DNA of 64,000 bases from Perognathus longimembris pacificus (GCF_023159225.1 NC_063176.1:7948963-8012962), one strand, 5' to 3'. Shown: positions 26,516-39,212, counted from the first letter of the stretch. Notes: a model not told the origin generated them from the letters alone. A program made the numbers and translations.

Positions 26516-26534
26516 GCCCCACCTTTTGATGCCA
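26516..26534 (-). other. Primer binding site, tRNA-Lys1,2-like
   Basis: Minus-strand reading is TGGCATCAAAAGGTGGGGC, four bases from the 5' LTR end. It keeps the TGGC start and the GTGGGGC end of the Lys1,2 primer site used by many class II retroviruses, with changes in the middle. Another tRNA is possible. Confidence 0.7.
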
Positions 26535-26538
26535 TTTC

Positions 26539-27076
26539 TGTCGGGACCCCTTTCACCCTTGCGCATTTCTGCCCTGTCCCTCTGGGCAGAAAGCTGGAGT
26601 GAGGCCCAATGTGCAAACCTTGGCAGTGCGTAGTCACAAGACACCCCTCCTCCCCTCTCACACTTAAAGAACCACATGGGAGTCACGCGGACATTTCAGG
26701 GTAAGCTTCTGGAACTTCCATTTAATAAAGGGAAGGGCAAATACATTTATAGCAGTAATGATGGTGGGAAGGGGAGGGACCTGGAGTGGCTAGCTCAGAT
26801 CAGCGACAGGCTAATCTGAGCTGTTTATCACAGTGATGTCATGGAGCTTCCGCCAGAGGCAGAGATCACAGCCCACAGAACCGCCCCCTTGGGCTCGCCT
26901 CGGTGCCATTATGATATCCACACGTGGCCAAGGTGGAAGGCAGGGCTGGTTTGCTACCTCTTCTGGTTCTGGACCCCGGAAGGGGGTAGGAGTGGCTAAC
27001 AGCCAAGCAGCCCCAGGGCGGGAGAAGAGGCAGGCCTCTCGGGACTGCCCCTTAAAGGTATAGCCAGAGCACAACA
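26539..27076 (-). repeat. 5' LTR of class II element (538 bp)
   Basis: Direct repeat of 22334-22864. Most differences from the other LTR lie in the first 180 bases of the plus-strand reading. Confidence 0.9.
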
Positions 27077-27082
27077 TGGAAT
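27077..27082. repeat. Right TSD of class II LTR element (TGGAAT)
   Basis: Identical to 22328-22333. Confidence 0.92.
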
Positions 27083-28614
27083 CATTTAAGTAAACTATAT
27101 CCAGGAACTATATTGCTGATACCGGCACAGCGTGTTTCTATTCACTTTTGAAATTTACCTAGACCATGGCAAAGCTGAGTTAGTATGACCTTTACAAATG
27201 ATAAGGACTGGAAATTTAGAGAAGAGGATAGGATAATGGCCAGATACTATTAAAATATTCTCTACCAAGCAATGGCCTCTTAATTAATGTAAGGTATTAT
27301 TCATGCACCAAAAGAGTAGAATTCTAAATTAGCTGAATTACTTATAATATCGGTCTTGCAGCCTGTCATATCATCTCTGGAATGAAATATGGCTCATATT
27401 CAAAATCATATACTGCATGGCCGCCTATAACCTACAAAAAAAATCTCACTACTCAGAACTTCATGATGGTACCCGAATACATTTTCGTGAATAAGAGTGC
27501 CAATAATTCTTTTTCTTGACTATTTGTTTTATTTCCCTTCCATATACAATGGAAGGCATAAATGTGTTGAAATACTCAAGAAAAAAAAAACAGTTATGAC
27601 ATTGCTTTGATTTTGTAATTTTATACACAGCAATATTTAACATTCCTATTTGTGTTATTGACCTCTGTTTAACCTTCAATTAATTTTGTTCTATAGAAAG
27701 AGCAACTGTGAGTTTGTGAGTATGTGTTTGTGTTCTCATGTGAGGATATAAGAGTTAGCAACATGCTTAATCTTTGTGTCTAGATGCATGATGGCAAAAG
27801 GGGACAGTAGACCTGCAGGCGATAATATGATCATCATTGGAAAATATGTTTTTCAAAAAAAATTATGCCACACATGGTCACAAGTCAGCTGTTTATTTTC
27901 TGCCAAAATAGAGTATACTTTATTTTCTATTGTGTAAATACATGCTGAAGGCACAAAAAATTGAAATTGGTTTCAGCAAAGCCTAACATTGTATTCATAT
28001 GAATTGTATAGAGAACTGCATATAATAAAACAAAGCAATGCAATGCTTCTTCTCCTATGACTCCACTTTCTCAGCACTGCGAATCCTTTGGATTGCAAAT
28101 TCCATTGAGGAGGAACCACAAGTTATCATCTTGGAAGGAAAACTCTAGTGGAAGAGACAAGTACAGAATCAGAAATCTTCTGCTGAAGAATTCACAGCAC
28201 TACTGCATGATTGTTACCATTTGCTTGAGAGGGTAGTAGGAGATGTTTAAAGAAAAGACAAGGAAAGTGACTTATATAGTGACTCTGAGGCCAATATGTA
28301 CCATAGAATAACTTCTTATGGATTGATATGATGATACCGGCACACATACTAAAGATGATCTGAGTGAAGGGTCAGTGAGGTTAGGCTTGGCTCTAAAATA
28401 TTGGAATAATGTGCACAAGAAAATGATTTAAGACAACATTTTATACATACCATTATTAAAGAATTTAAATATTCTCATAAAACACCATGAAATAAAGAAA
28501 TTCATGAACTCAGTATCACAGATAGTAAGGACGTAGACATAGAGGATCAAGGATTGGAGACCTGACCAGGCAATGTTAATAGAAGTTCCTGTTTGAAAAC
28601 TGAAGAACAAAATA
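27083..28614. other. AT-rich non-coding stretch
   Basis: I see no gene or clear repeat. Confidence 0.6.
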
Positions 28615-28705
28615 AAAGGCCTCATGATGTAACTCAGAGGTTAGCACACTTGCCTAGCAAGTATGGGGGTCCTGAATTTCAACCCCAATATTATAAACAA
28701 GAAAG
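28615..28705 (+). mobile_element. ID-like SINE
   Basis: tRNA-like promoter boxes in 'agaggttagcacacttgcct' and 'gggtcctgaatttcaaccc', then an A-rich end. Degenerate, so not a functional tRNA gene. Confidence 0.65.
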
Positions 28706-29089
28706 AATGACATATAATTGTTGCTCCTCATGTGATTAAGGAAAATTATATATGTCTTATTTAGCAATTATCCATCATTGATCAATACTTTGTTCACATT
28801 GTTGGAAGTTGTGATACCATGAAGAGTACTGGAGATCATAACTTGAAAAATAATCTGTAAGAAGTAATTATGTGTCTTAGTTTTTAGTTTGTTTGAGAAA
28901 TGTTTAATTGTGTCATAGTTTTTAGTTTGAGAAATATTTAACTGGTTCATGTTCGACTCTAAATTATATCCTGGTGGATAACCTCAACAAATTCCTCATT
29001 TTCGAGGTCCAGTAATCATAGGTAAATAGAATGCTTTTCTTTCTGGAATAAAAAAATAGTTTTACTTCTTAAAAAAAAAAATGAGAAGG
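28706..29089. other. AT-rich non-coding stretch
   Basis: I see no feature here. Confidence 0.55.
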
Positions 29090-29322
29090 GCCAGGTGTGA
29101 TGGCTCACATCTATAATCCTAGCTACTCAGGAAGCTGAGGCCTGAGGTTGACAGTTTGAAGCCAGCCTAGGCAGGAAACTCAGTGAGACTCTTATCTCCA
29201 ATAAACTGCTCAAAAAAGCTGGACATGGGTCTGTGGCTCAAGTGGTAGAGTGCTCACCTTGAGCAACAGAAGCTCGACAGTGCCCAGGCAAGTTCAAGCC
29301 CTCGGACTGGCACAAAAAAAGA
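29090..29322 (+). mobile_element. 7SL/B1-like + ID-like dimeric SINE
   Basis: One of the best-preserved copies in the window. Head 'ggccaggtgtgatggctcac', then 'ctataatcctagctactcag', then the ID-like unit 'gtggctcaagtggtagagtg', ending in a short A-rich tail near 29320. Confidence 0.92.
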
Positions 29323-30883
29323 CAAGCCATGGGTATTTTGCATACTTTACACAGTCCAAGAGTAATAAATCTAACATGCATAAATTTACTGTTAATACTG
29401 GCACTTTATATATGGCTGATAGGAGATGGCAAGTGTTTTATAGAAAAGTTGCTTAAAATAAGCAAAAATGAAACAAATACTTGATATTCATCTGGAAAGG
29501 TGTTTAAACTTAGTAGTGCAGATGTAAAAAAAAAAATTCCACAAAGTAGTTAATAAAGACATGCCTTGGTTTCGATAAGACTGCCTGGCTTATTTAGTGT
29601 GTGCAGTTACCAAGTGAAAATGAGAGTGCTTTTATTGGAACTTGTAGTAGAATGTGCATTTTAAGCTATTTATGTCTTACAATAATAGATTGATGGATCA
29701 TACCTTATCAGAAGTGTATGCTATCCTAAATCTTTTTCATCAAACATTTCAGTTATTAATAGATAGACTTTATTATTATAGTGATGAATACTATTCTGTA
29801 GGTTTTTAAACATAGGAAAAACCCATGGAAATGTATTTACATCAAACCTAAATATGATATTAATTTAGACAGGCTTTTCTTTCCCCTGTATAAAATGACA
29901 GTCTCACTACCTAGCTTTCTCGGTAAAGTATAATACAGTAGTTTGAATTGAATTAGACACAGAATAAACTTGGAGTTAAATGAATCATAAATCAATAAAT
30001 ACTTCAGCCTGCTCCCTCACGCTTTATTGATTCACAAGCTGTTTATCCCACACTCATTGTGCTCAAGTGCAATTACCATTTAATTACATTTTCTGTACGT
30101 ACCAAATTGTATTTTAGATATCTTCCTAGACCAAACAATTTTGAGCTCTGTATCTACTCACTAACTATGAATTTTGCTTATCTTTTATTCTTCAGTGGGT
30201 TACTCTTGATTTCTGCTTGTTCACTACACTCATTCCACAAAAGGACCTCATTAAAGCATATTTAACAAACTCCCACTAATTATAATCATGTTTATTGTTC
30301 TCATTTTTTTCAACAAGAATGATCTGAAATTGAACTGATGATGTGTGTTAGAGAAGATAGTGCATACAGTGAGTCACATAGACATATTGGATTTTACAAA
30401 TCTAAACCATAAAAGAATGTATTTATACCTTCCTCTTAAATGCTTTGAAATAAGAATATCAAAATGAATCGACTTGCTATGTCCCACATGAGGCATTTAT
30501 TTAAAGAAAATATTTGGGAGTTGAGTGTTCTTCTTCCTTGTATGCAATCCCATGTTGAAAACTACTTAATGATAATAAAAGTTTAATTTAAAGAAGTCAT
30601 TCCTCACTCACTAACACAGGAATGCCAGATATTTCCTAATGTTTATAATTTGAAGCATTGAAATATTTTTTCAAGATTTCTAAACTGAAAACCTATAATG
30701 GTGTTTTGAATACAAGTGTATGAAACAGACAGTCCATGATAACTTAAAAGAGATCCTTCGCAAAACGAGTGCCAACTATTTGATCTTACCAAATAAGAAT
30801 ATGTCCCAAAGTTAAAATGGGGATACAGAATCACCTACACCATTTTCCCATTTTACTTTTAACTCTACTGGGAAGTTACCATT
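29323..30883. other. AT-rich non-coding stretch
   Basis: I see no gene or clear repeat. Confidence 0.6.
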
Positions 30884-30896
30884 AAGATTTTTCATT
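30884..30896. repeat. Left TSD of inverted L1 (AAGATTTTTCATT)
   Basis: Identical to 34041-34053. The site reads ATT/AAGATT, close to the L1 endonuclease consensus. Confidence 0.92.
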
Positions 30897-32815
30897 TCCT
30901 TAGTTCTGACTTAAATTCATTTTTCAAGCTTTTAAAGTTCTCATCAAAGAGGTCTTTCACTTCTTTGGTTAAGGTTATTCCTAGGTATTTTATGTTTTGG
31001 GGGGCTATTGCAAAAGGAGTTGCTTTCCTGATTTCCGCCTCGGTCTTCAGGTCTTGGGCATAGAGAAAGGCCATTGATTTTTGAGGGTTTATTTTATATC
31101 CTGCAACTTTGCTAAAAGTTTTTGATCAGCTCTAGTAGCTTGGGGGTAGAGTCTATGGGATTCTTTAGGTATAGGATCATGTCATCTGCGAAGAGAGAAA
31201 GTTTAATTTCATCTTTTCCTATTTGGATCCCCTTTATATTTTCTTCCTATTGCTCTGGCTAGAAATTCTAGTGCTATGTTGAAGAGCAGGGGCAAGAATG
31301 GTTATCCCTGCCTTGTTCCTGATTTTAAAGGGAATGGCTTTAGTTTTTCACAATTTAGGGTTATACTTGCTGTTGGTTTGTCATGAACTGCCTTGATTAT
31401 ATTCGTGAATGTTTTCTGGAATCCCAGTTTTTCCAGGGCTTTAAGCATAAATGGGTGCTGGATTTTGTCAAACGCTTGTTCCTCATACAGAGATAAAACC
31501 ATGTGGTTCCTTACCTTGCTCCGGTTGATGTGGTGGATTACATTAATTGACTTGCGTATATTAAACCAACTTTGCATCCCTGGGATGAATCCAGTTTGAT
31601 CGTGGTGTATGCTTTTTTTTTTTGATGACCTGTTGAAGTCGATTGGCCAGAATTTGTTGAGAATTTTTGCATCTATGTTCATCAGGGAAATCGGTCTATA
31701 GTCCTCTTTCCGTGATGAGTCCCTGCCTGATTTTGAGATGAGGGTTATACTGGCTTCATAGAATGTGTCTGGTAGTGAATGTTCGCTTATAATTTCCTTG
31801 AAGAGTTTGAGAAATATTGGTGTGAGTTCTGTTTTGAAGGCCTTGTAGAATTCTGCAGTGAATCCGTCTGGACCTGGGCTTTTCTTAGATGGGAGATCAT
31901 TTATTGCCGTTTCTATTTCAATACAGTATATGGGTCTGTTTAGAAGGTTTAGATCTTCATGGTTGAGTTTGGGGATATGAATTTTTTCTAGGAAATCATC
32001 CATTTCTTCCAAGTTCTCAAATTTGTTGGCTTAAAGGTTTGCAAAATAGTCCCTTATTATTTTCTGAATTTCGGTTATTTCTGTGGTGATGTTACCTGTT
32101 TTATCTCTTATCTTGTTTATTTGAGTGTGCTGCCTTCATTTTTTGGTCAGGTTTGCCAGGGGTCTGTCTATCTTGTTGATTTTTTCAAAGAACCAACTCT
32201 TTGTTTTGTTGATTCTTTCAATGGTTTTCTTTGTCTCTAATTGATTTAATTCTGATTTGATTTTAATTATGTGCTTCTGTCTATTGACTTGGGATTTGGC
32301 TTTTTGTTCTCTTTCTAGGAAATTAAGGTGCTCCCTTAAATTATTGAGTTGCTGTTTCTCCAGTTTGTTGGTGTATGCACTCAGAGATAAATTTTCCACT
32401 GAGTACTGCCTTTGCTGTGTCCCAAAGGAGCTGGTACTTTGTGTCCTCATCTTGGTCGAATTCCATAAACATTTGAATTTTCGTTTAAATTTCTTCGATG
32501 ACCCAGTGATGGTTCAGCAGTGTATTGTTTAGTCACCACGAATTGTGGGATTTTCTGTGGTGTCTGTTTGAGTTGAGCTCTAATTTTATTCCATTGTGGT
32601 CTGAGAGTATGCAGGGAATGGTTTGATACTTCTGAATTTGTACAGATTTTCTTTGTGCCCTAAGATATGATCTATTTTGGAGAATGTTCCATGTGTTGCG
32701 GAGAAGAATGTGTATTCTGTTGTTGCTGGGTGGAATATTCTGTAGATGTCGGTTAAGTCTAGTTGGTCTATGCAATTATTTAGTTCTGGGCTTATTTGTT
32801 CAGTTGATCTTTACC
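30897..32815 (-). pseudogene. L1 ORF2 (endonuclease end to reverse transcriptase), inverted half
   Basis: ORF2 encodes the L1 endonuclease/reverse transcriptase. Visible on the minus strand: a piece of the endonuclease end and linker (32775-32136), a long open stretch at 32012-31302 with [13 protein letters not shown] and [14 protein letters not shown] (reverse transcriptase motifs), and the catalytic FADD region near 31195-31165. Frames change several times, for example around a T run at 31611-31623. No ORF1 or 5' UTR is present. An old or defective copy whose function is lost by inversion, truncation and frameshifts. Confidence 0.9.
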
Positions 32816-33322
32816 AGCCATTCAACGGACAAAGACCTCATATCTAAAATATATGCAGAACAAAAAAAATTACCTTCCTCCAAAACAAAACCGCAAAGAA
32901 CCAATAACCCCCTCATCAAGTGGGCTAAAGACTTACAAAGAGACTTCTCTGATGAGGAAATGAGGATGGCCAAGAGACATATGAAAAAGTGCTCTACATC
33001 ACTGGCCATAAAAGAAATGCAAATCAAAACAACACTGATATTCCATCTCACCCTGGTAAGAATGTCATATATCAAGAAAACTAACAATAACAATTTTTGG
33101 AGGGGATGTGGCCAAAAGGGAACCCTACTTCATTGTTGGTGGGAATGTAAACTGGTTCAGCCACTCTGGCAAGCAGTATGGAGATTACTCAGAAGGCTAA
33201 ATATAGAACTCCCCTATGACCCAGCAGCCCCACTTTTGGGTATCTATCCAAAAGAACACAAAAACACAATCACAATAAAGCCACCAGCACAACGGTGTTC
33301 AGCGCAGCGCAATTTGTCATAG
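32816..33322 (+). pseudogene. L1 ORF2 C-terminal segment, direct half
   Basis: Open to 33322 with typical ORF2 C-terminal residues: a cysteine-containing block ([17 protein letters not shown]) followed by LNIELPYDP and [10 protein letters not shown]. It joins the inverted half at about 32815, so the upstream ATG-like codons in this frame (from 32684) are not biologically meaningful. The C-terminus is probably short of the usual end, because sequence similar to coding L1 continues past the stop. Confidence 0.88.
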
Positions 33323-34040
33323 CTAGAATCTGAACCAACCCAGATGCCCCTCAGTAGACGAATGGATCAGGAAAATGTGGTACATATACACAATGGAATT
33401 TTATGCCTCTATCAGAAAGAATGACATTGCCTCATTTGTAAGGAAATGGAAGGACTTGGAAAAAATTATACTAAGTGAAGTGAGCCAGACACAAAGAAAC
33501 ATGGACTCTATGGTCTCCCTTATTGGGAATAATTAGTACAGGTTTAGGCAAGTCACAGCAGAGGACCACAAGGCCCAATAGCTATACCCTTATGAACACA
33601 TAAGATGATGCTAAGTGAAATGAACTCCATGTTATGGAAACAATTGTTATATCACAGTTGTAACTACTTTCAACATCCCATGTGTATCTGTAGCTTCTAT
33701 TATTGATGATGTTCTTGTATCATCTTCCTGTGGTTGTACCTACACTATCTTTGTAATTTTATCTGAGTATATTGGAAACCATGTATACTGGTATTAGAAC
33801 TAGGAAATTGAAAAGGATTACCAAAATTGAGTGACACAGGGTAAAAAAAGAAAAACAACTACAAAAGCAGTACTTGCTTGGTCTAAGTGAACTTAACACC
33901 TCATGGGGGATAGGGAAAGGGGGAGGGAGGGGGTATGAGGGACAAGGTAACAAACAGTACAAGAAATGTATCCAATGCCTAACGTATGAAACTGTAACCT
34001 CCCTGTACATCAGTTTGATAATAAAAATTTGAAAAAAAAA

Positions 34041-34053
34041 AAGATTTTTCATT
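34041..34053. repeat. Right TSD of inverted L1 (AAGATTTTTCATT)
   Basis: Directly follows the poly(A) tail; identical to 30884-30896. Confidence 0.92.
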
Positions 34054-35235
34054 AGTAGTTCGAATTATATCATGTTAGGAGAAAAAAATAGCATCAAATT
34101 TTCCATCACCTCCATAAAATAGCTCCGTTGACAGAGAAGGCCACAAGAAAGAATTTGCTCACCCATAGTCCTGAACACTAAAGGTAAATGGAAAATTTTA
34201 TTCTTACCAACTTTATTAAGGTCTCAAAATAACTTGACCTTAGATTCTATTGTCAATATTTTACCTGGTCTAGGACATACCACTTATATCACAGACAAAA
34301 TAAGCTAGCATGTTCACATCTTGTGAATAAAGGCATTTTCTTATATGGTTGAGCCACATCCAATACATATTTAATTTTAAATGAACACATTAATGAGTAT
34401 ACTGGGGATTTATGAATCTGTAAAGAAAGCTTTATATAGTATTTTCTGGATTTTAATTTGATTATAAAGAAATTAATTTGATTATAAAGAAAGTGAGTAA
34501 AAAAATCCTCTGTGTTCAAATAATTTTGCTGCAGATATTGGACCTATGTGTTTGTGTATTTGTGTGAGACATCCTTCTCCTTTGCTTACATTTGTATTGA
34601 GCTTATGTCAGTCACAGGTGTTCTTTTTTGAAGATTAAAATCCTCTTAGAAGCAGTAAGCTTTATTTTAATAGGTTTAATTTAGGCGCTGCATATACGTA
34701 TGAAAAGAAACACAGTGTAACTCCTATGAAGAAAACAGCACACATCAAAATATTGAATGACAGTACATAGAGACTAGTGGGAGGGAGAGATGAGTGAATA
34801 TAGTAAAATATGAATTTATGTATAAAGTTTAATAAAGAAGTTTATTGAGATTTGTTGAGGAAGAGAGGTGGAATGAAGGAGAGCTATATAGGGGTAAGTC
34901 TGTTTAAGGTATATTGTACACACATAAAGACATGTCTAAATTAGACCCCCTTCCCCAGCTAATAGATACTATTAAAAGTTGGAAATACAATGACATGCCC
35001 TTGTCTCTTGGAAATCCTCTATCCAGGTTGGAAATACTGAGGCAGCATTGCATCCCATGGTTCAATAACACACAAAGTGTGAGTGTATGCCTTGTTTAAT
35101 TTTAGCAATGATATGTCTCTTAAGCCTTAATGTGCCAATATTTGGCTCTCTATCATTGAAAAGCTTGGGGTTTTCAGCTCATTGAATGACTTTTTCTTTC
35201 AAATTAAGTATACTGTCCTTAAAATCATTGTTATA
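34054..35235. other. AT-rich non-coding stretch
   Basis: I see no gene or clear repeat. Confidence 0.6.
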
Positions 35236-35550
35236 ATTTATTTTTTAAATTTTATTTTATTGTAAAGGTGATGTACAGAGGGATTACAGTCACATAAATA
35301 AGGTAATGAATACACTTCTTGTCAAATATTATTACCTGATCCATCATTTTTCTCCCACTTTCACTCCACCTCAAATCCTACACTGAAATTATAACATTTA
35401 TTCCAACAAACTCTCTTCTGAATATTGCTGTTGCATTGATTCACATTTTGTCTTTTGTCTCACCATTTTGGTATTCCTCTTCCCTTTCCAAATCAGATAA
35501 ATGTATATACAAGACACAGGGTATCAAAATCAAAACAATGACAATTTATT
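35236..35550 (-). mobile_element. L1: L1 3' UTR fragment
   Basis: Same 3' UTR family as 3717-4015 ('ttattgtaaaggtgatgtac' near the tail). Diverged and truncated. Confidence 0.75.
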
Positions 35551-36821
35551 TTTAATTAAACTAAATCAGTACAATGTTTTATAATTATCCTCCCATCCAT
35601 TCCATTGTAGCTTGCAAGAGTGATCTATTTTCTTTGAAGTTTCAACAGTGGTATTTTTGAAAGGAAAATAAGAACAAAGCAGATTAGCAGATAATTTTGA
35701 GACTTGGTGTAGTTTTATTTCAAATTAGCATAATCACTTGGAATATTAATGGTACAAGTCAAATAATTTATACTAAAATATTATTTGAAGTGAATAGAAT
35801 TTGACCACGGAGAATCCTTTCCATTACAAATCTATCAGGTAACAACTGGCCTACTGATTATTTTCCAGAAATACCGCAAGTAAATATGAACCCCCTTATA
35901 GTAAAATTTAATTAAAAAAAGAAAATATAAGTATATATTAAAATAGTTTGTGGAAGGGTAATATTGATAGAAAACAACTTCAGTGTATTTTAAACATAAT
36001 TTGAATGTAACTCTATTAAAAATACTTATTTTCCTCATGTGGTTTCCTGACCTGTGCCAATAAACTTGATGATAAAATAAGGTCAGTTTTACAAATGAGA
36101 TAGAAAGGGTGTTTATTTTTTTCAGTATTCATACCCTCTTTGCAGTTACTGGCTTCTATTGCATCAGATAATTGTGGCTTGTAGTTATTTGTCTACAGAT
36201 GACCACCACATGTAAAAATAGAATTACTAAAATGAATTAGTTCAGACTCACCAATAAAATTATAGGTGGCAAACTTTATTGGATTTGTTACATTGTGGGG
36301 AAAACAATTTTGATTTCTCTGAAATAATCAACATTTTTGAAATGGTATATACTTCACCAGCACCATTACTGTAAGAGGACATAAAGTGAACAAGCTCTAT
36401 GGAATTTATGATTCTACTATGGCATGAAGAAAGAGAAATGGGATAGTGATCACCAATTGTGTGTTGATTTATCAGAAAATTGGCTCATGTGACCAATTAG
36501 AGAGCTAGGGAACTCTGCAGGTAAATATAAGGAAAGTGCACCAGGATTATTACAACCAAGAATTTCATGACTTATTTATATTCCAAAACACCTGTCATTA
36601 GTTGAGAACTACTTGCATCCTACATTGATCCTTCACATTTGAACTTAGGGAGAAAAATGTTCAGAAACCAGGAAAAAAAAGAAAAAAGACTTATGTAAGG
36701 AGAAAACATGTGGGTGTAGATATTTTATGAACACTACACTTGTAAAGTCAAAGAGGTAAGGGTAGGAGTCTTATGGAATGGGTACTTTTACAGACTCTAG
36801 AAATATGTTAGTTAAAAATCT
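35551..36821. other. AT-rich non-coding stretch
   Basis: I see no gene or clear repeat. Confidence 0.6.
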
Positions 36822-37240
36822 ATATAAAGAAATGAACCCCAAGGTGTGGAAAAAGTGGTTTTTCATTATTGTTATTTTTAATGTGCTATGAGATTCGTTC
36901 TTTTTTTTTTCTTGCATTTTTCTTCCCTATGGTTGAGCTCCTGTTGTCACAGTATTTTATTTTAATACCCTGGGTATTATATACATGTTTATCTGAAGTA
37001 GGGAAGGGAAACATCCAAATGGTGAGACAAATGATAAAAGGCAAACCAATGCAATAGTGATATTTATAAGACAACATGTTGTAAGTAATTTGTACAACTG
37101 GGAGGGAAGGAGATTGGGGAGAAAGTAATGGGGAAGAAAAATGAAGGAGCAGGTAACAAATTTGAAAAGAAATGTACTTACTAACTTACGTATGTAACGG
37201 TAACCCCTCTGTTTGTCACCTTGATAATAAAATTAATTTA
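36822..37240 (+). mobile_element. L1: L1 3' UTR, 5'-truncated
   Basis: Collinear with 15700-16120 and ending in 'caccttgataataaaa'. A short AAAGAAAT repeat at both ends may be a residual target duplication. Confidence 0.82.
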
Positions 37241-38768
37241 ATAAAAGAAATACTTTTTACTTCAAGAAATGTATATTAAAATATTATAATTGGTTAATAT
37301 AATGAGGTTACACTATGAAGATAAAGTATTTTGATGATAAACTATTTCATTGATAATTAGAAGTATAAAAATTTTAAATAAATATTAGTAAATTAGTCCA
37401 AATTATGTTGGTGTCTGGGGAAAGACAACTAAAGGAGTAAATGCAAAAGGCCTGAGGTGGTACACAGGTTGAGTAAGGTGAAAGAAAATTAGGAAAAAAA
37501 ATTACCTTGAACAGAAAGTGTAGAAATTATTGAAGCTAAAGTGTTTCTAGGGAATTGTACTGTGTTTGGGCCTTATGTATGGTTAGAAGATTTTGATTTG
37601 TACTTTAAATAAAATAGAAAAATCAGTGAAGAGTCAGTGCAGAAGAGGGACATTGGGTAATGAATCTTCAAAAGAAACACGTATTTACTGCCTTGACTAC
37701 AGGATACAAAACAGGGTACTAGATGAATGGTAATTAGGTTTTGAAATGGACTCATAGAAGGGAAGTTGCTGAAAAACATTTAGACTTTGGAAATACAGTA
37801 TACTGGACATCGACAGCAGGGACATCCTGTCAAGCTAACTGAAGCGCATAAACAAAGAGGAAGAGTCAAAAAAAAAAAAAGACTAAGTCCTTTGGACTGA
37901 ATATCTAAACTGATACAATGATCATTAGCAGAGAGAGTAGTCTGAGCACAATAGGTAGCAGTGATGACTGGGAATTCACTGTTGGGCTTGGTAAATTTCA
38001 AGTTCCCATTACATATCCAAGCTGAAATGCCAAATAAGAGATGTTTGTCATTCTAAATTGCAGCTGAATGGTTAGGAGAACTATTGTTTGAGTGTGGGAG
38101 ATGTGAAAATGGTTGAGACGATCTAGAGAGTAAGTAGATTGAGAACTAACAGTGTGCATGAGAAATGTCTTGGAAGCCTTCCAGAATTCCAACATTAATA
38201 AAATGATTCAAAGAAATGCAGTGACCCAACAAGAGACCTGGCAAGAAGTGGCCTGTGGGGAAAAGCAATAACAGAGTGTGCAGAGCCATGGACATTTTTA
38301 TAAAAAAGAGTATAGTGTAAGCAGAGAAGACATGAATTTGGAATGCTCTTGGAAAACTAAATAAATGGTAAAATGAATTTTAACTGAGGGATTGTGAAAA
38401 AAGAAAAGAAGTAATTGCTAACTGTAACCAAAAGAGTAAAGATAAAAGTCTCATAGGAATAAATTAGAGAAATGGTGGGAAGGGGAAAATTGGAGGCAGT
38501 GAATCAAAAAAAATTCTTTTTTTTTTTTTTGAAGGAGAAAAGGAGATACCAGAAACATCCAGTACGTACACAGTCACACACACAAATATATATATATATA
38601 CATATATGCACTAATATGTACACACACATGCACATGTACACATAAACATATACACACAGAGTTAATAACTGTTACTGGAAAAGTACAGTGTCTGAGAGAT
38701 AATAATTGTTATTGAATAAATAGTTAGACTGAAATATAAGTCTTGGTTTTGGGTTTGACAGCCTTAGT
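37241..38768. other. AT-rich non-coding stretch
   Basis: Contains homopolymer A and T runs and an AT/AC-rich patch at 38570-38660. I see no gene. Confidence 0.6.
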
Positions 38769-38783
38769 CTCTGACTTACTTCT

Positions 38784-39057
38784 TTTTTTTTTTAAATATG
38801 TTTTTATTGATCAACTTTGAATCTGAGCAGCAGTTGTTGTTTTTTTGGCAGTCCTGGAGCTTGGACTCAGGGCCTGAGCACTGTCCCTGGCTTCTTCTTC
38901 TTCTTTTTTGTTTTTTTTTCACTCAAGGCTTGCACTCTGCCACTTGAGCCATAGCACCACTTCTGGCTTTTTTCTGTATATGTGGTGCTGGGGAATTGAA
39001 CCCAAGGCTTCATGTATACAAGGCATGCACTCTTGCCACTAGGCCATATTCCCAGCC
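38784..39057 (-). mobile_element. ID-type dimeric SINE with TSD and extended tail
   Basis: On the minus strand: ID-like head (tRNA-Ala-like, 'ggcctagtggcaagagtgca'), a second ID-like unit, then about 60 extra bases between the unit end and the A-rich tail. A 15-bp duplication CTCTGACTTACTTCT brackets it (38769-38783 and 39058-39072), so the extra 3' bases were part of the inserted RNA. Confidence 0.92.
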
Positions 39058-39210
39058 CTCTGACTTACTTCTGTACGTGCATATTATACGTCAGAATACA
39101 GAAATGTGCCTTCACCATCCTAAGTGTTCCACTGTAATCTTAACATTCCTTTTCATAATATATTCTGTATCCTGCAGATAGACCTAGCAGTTTATCCTCC
39201 ACTTGTTCAT

Positions 39211-39212
<2 letters not shown>

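Larger units (their letters stand above)
22334..27076 (-). mobile_element. Complete non-autonomous class II (ERVK-like) LTR element
   Basis: A 4.74-kb insertion on the minus strand, bounded by TGGAAT duplications. In its own direction: 5' LTR 27076-26539, primer site 26534-26516, GC-rich leader to about 25700, non-coding interior with a SINE (24703-24497) and an (AAAT)n array, purine tract 22883-22865, 3' LTR 22864-22334. LTRs start TGTTG and end ACA. I find no frame resembling gag, protease, reverse transcriptase, integrase or env, so it must have moved with enzymes supplied in trans, as mouse ETn/MusD pairs do. The LTRs differ by several percent, most in the part next to the primer site, so the insertion is not recent. 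Confidence 0.9.
30897..34040 (+). mobile_element. L1: 5'-inverted (twin-primed) L1, 3.1 kb
   Basis: One insertion made of two opposed halves. 30897 to about 32815 is ORF2 on the minus strand (end of the endonuclease domain to beyond the reverse transcriptase core). From about 32815 to 34040 the plus strand carries the ORF2 C-terminus, the 3' UTR and a poly(A) tail. The whole is bracketed by a perfect 13-bp duplication. This is the classic outcome when a second cDNA primes on the other target strand. Part of ORF2 between the halves is missing. It cannot move. Confidence 0.95.

Noticed and set aside
28615..28705. Possible tRNA gene
   Set aside because: It has ID/tRNA-like promoter boxes but no complete cloverleaf, and its relatives in the window are clearly SINEs.
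32684..32815. Start of a 212-codon gene
   Set aside because: The frame crosses the L1 inversion joint; the first part is antisense ORF2 and only the part after about 32815 is L1 coding sequence.
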